Source: Chthoniobacteraceae bacterium (GTDB lineage Bacteria; Verrucomicrobiota; Verrucomicrobiia; Chthoniobacterales; Chthoniobacteraceae). Taken from it: a stretch of 64,000 nucleotides of DNA. The stretch covers positions 1 to 64,000 of the forward strand of contig CANJZW010000009.1 in the NCBI GenBank assembly GCA_947479475.1. Reading direction: 5' to 3'. The translations under genes were made by a program, and so were the position numbers. The notes below the pieces were generated by a model. That model saw only the letters and a program-made list of their open reading frames with translations, was not told the DNA's origin and did not search any database. Position 1 is the stretch's first letter; each line of letters begins with the position of its first letter. Below, piece by piece: positions 62,719-64,000 of this stretch.

Positions 62719-63977
62719 GAGATCGGGGGAAAAGGGGCGTTGTTCTGCTCAAAATCGCTAGGAAAAAATGTTTTGATACCGAAGACTAGAACGAGGGCGG
62801 CTCCGGTGTAGGCGAGGGCGGTGAGGGAAAGCAGGCGGCCTATGCCGAGGGATTCTTTCCAGACGCCCCCAAAAAGGGTGGCGAAGCCTGACATGATTGC
62901 GGCGCAGAAGTTGAGCATGCCCACCGCAGAGGCTCGCGTCTGGATCGGAACGAAATCGAAGGCGGCTGGGAAGATGTTGCCCATAAGCAGCCCGCTAAAG
63001 AGTCCGAAGCCGGCAGCTGCAAAGCGGGTGCTTTGGAGCGTGTCGCTATTGCCCAGGGCATGGAGGCAGGGGGCGCAGAAAACGAGGCTTGCGGCCATGA
63101 GCCAAAGGCGGGAGGCCTTGGTGCGGCGGTAGAGGGCGTCGGCAAGTGTGCCGCCACCCAGGAGACCAATAGCCGTTGTGAGTTGTACAAAAATGGTGGC
63201 GTTGTAGGCGGCTTCGGATTGGGTGAGGGAAAATTTATCGTGCAGGAAAGCGGGGAGCCAACCGTAAAGGAGCCAGAGTCCGAAAACGAAAACTGGAAAG
63301 ATCAGGCAAAGGATCCGGAATGATTTTACCTTTAAGAGGACGAAAGCCGCCAGCGGGGATTCTGCAGGAACCAATTTAGATGGGTCATCTTCCGGGGTAG
63401 AGTGGAGGAACCAAAAATACGGAACTGCATACAGAAGCCCGATCGCCCCGAGAATAAAGAATGCGGAGCGCCAGTGGCCGCGGTCTGCCATCCATCCCCC
63501 AAACCAGCTTCCAGCGATAGTGCCTGCAATTTGGGCAGTCGTGAGAAGTGAGATTGCGCGGGAGCGGAGAGCGGGTGGGTGGGCATTGGCGGTGAGCGCG
63601 ATGGCCGTGGGCATGAACAAAGCCTCGGAAATTCCCATGGCCGCACGCAGAGCTAGGAGAGCGAATGCGGAGCTGGCCAAGCCCGTTGCAATCGTGACGA
63701 GGCTCCACAGGGCGAGGCTAAAAACAACGAGTCGGCGTTTGGAATAACGGTCTGCGAGATGGCCTGCAACGGGGCAACCAAAGGCGTAGACCCAAAGAAA
63801 CATAGCGCCCGTGAGTCCGAGTTGTTTATCAGACATGCCAAGATCCGCTTTCAAGGAAGGGAACATGGCAAAAACAGCCTGTCTGTCGCAATAGTTGAGG
63901 AGATAGGCGATCCACATGAAGGCCACAAGAAGGGTGGCTTTGCGTGCGTGCATCGGGGGCGACACGAAGGCACTCAT
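62715..63977 (-). CDS. MFS transporter (first gene of terminal operon)
   Basis: This 420-aa protein has 12 hydrophobic segments. MFS features include WIAYLLNYCDRQAVFAMFPSL at the N-terminus, GCPVAGHLADRYSKRRLVVFS, RAAMGISEALFMPTAIALTA and ALFGGVWKESLG-like loops. It is in the same anion:cation symporter-like group as 51574-52902 but only distantly similar. It leads an operon with an esterase, an M81 hydrolase and an enolase-superfamily enzyme, so it likely imports the substrate. Only 23 bp upstream are in the window, so the promoter is not visible. Confidence 0.87.
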   Translation of the reverse strand: MSAFVSPPMHARKATLLVAFMWIAYLLNYCDRQAVFAMFPSLKADLGMSDKQLGLTGAMFLWVYAFGCPVAGHLADRYSKRRLVVFSLALWSLVTIATGLASSAFALLALRAAMGISEALFMPTAIALTANAHPPALRSRAISLLTTAQIAGTIAGSWFGGWMADRGHWRSAFFILGAIGLLYAVPYFWFLHSTPEDDPSKLVPAESPLAAFVLLKVKSFRILCLIFPVFVFGLWLLYGWLPAFLHDKFSLTQSEAAYNATIFVQLTTAIGLLGGGTLADALYRRTKASRLWLMAASLVFCAPCLHALGNSDTLQSTRFAAAGFGLFSGLLMGNIFPAAFDFVPIQTRASAVGMLNFCAAIMSGFATLFGGVWKESLGIGRLLSLTALAYTGAALVLVFGIKTFFPSDFEQNNAPFPPIS

Positions 63978-64000
63978 GCAGAGAGAACGTGTTTTGCCGT

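Noticed and set aside
1-64000. CRISPR arrays, insertion sequences, prophage and rRNA
   Set aside because: No regularly spaced direct repeats, transposase or phage-structural protein, or rRNA-like conserved sequence was seen.

Overview
The window reads as a chromosomal segment of a Verrucomicrobiota bacterium (PVC superphylum). The evidence is one PVC-style giant heme/beta-propeller protein, a DUF1549/DUF1553 c-type cytochrome protein paired with a DUF1501 protein, a DUF1080 lectin-like hydrolase, HPr kinase linked to HPr and enzyme I, and a barrel autotransporter with passenger-strand repeats. A finer placement is not supported. Genes are densely packed on both strands. Many starts lack a clear Shine-Dalgarno sequence, and stop/start overlaps (ATGA, GTGA, TGATG) are common. 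I saw no rRNA, convincing tRNA, CRISPR array, insertion sequence or prophage.

Layout. 1-3.3 kb: the 3' end of an autotransporter gene, a terminator, then a two-gene cassette of small membrane-anchored coiled-coil proteins. A diverged second copy of the cassette lies at 12.7-13.5 kb. 3.5-8.1 kb: a secreted unknown, then hprK-ptsH-ptsI and a YaeQ-family gene. 8.2-14 kb: a cupin-like unknown, two secreted PVC-type proteins (HEAT-like/ligand-binding and PQQ-like propeller), a glutathione peroxidase, cassette copy 2 and an Hsp15-like S4 protein. 14-21 kb (minus): a probable operon of a 1190-aa dehydrogenase-propeller/HEAT/cytochrome c protein, a DUF1080 protein and a GH63-like glucosidase, suggesting carbohydrate oxidation and hydrolysis. 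21.2-25.8 kb: a glucarate/galactarate-type catabolic operon (reductase, aldolase, dehydratase) followed by two SGNH hydrolases. 25.8-34.3 kb: a peptidoglycan amidase, then an ABC ATPase, a large FtsX-type permease and an AttH/CrtC lipocalin-like protein, then a promoter-led trio of small secreted protein, STAS protein and STT3-like oligosaccharyltransferase. 34.4-45.1 kb: housekeeping genes (gatB, CvpA-like, MscS-like, tilS, serS, MsbA-like ABC, recO, transketolase). 45.1-50.7 kb: a coiled-coil membrane protein, the DUF1549/1553 plus DUF1501 pair and a small PDZ protein. 50.7-57.2 kb: YajQ, an organic-anion MFS transporter, a neutral ceramidase-like protein, a polyphosphate-glucokinase-like kinase and a DExH helicase. 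57.3-64 kb (minus): an apparent catabolic operon of MFS transporter, two-domain esterase, M81 (MlrC-like) hydrolase and enolase-superfamily enzyme.

How the genes fit together. Three blocks look catabolic: the glucarate-type route to pyruvate and glycerate, the PVC redox/hydrolase block, and the terminal MFS/esterase/M81/enolase block, whose substrate I cannot name. The HPr kinase-HPr-EI genes without any EII component suggest a regulatory phosphorelay. The least familiar material is the duplicated two-gene cassette, the STAS/STT3-like operon and the terminal catabolic operon.
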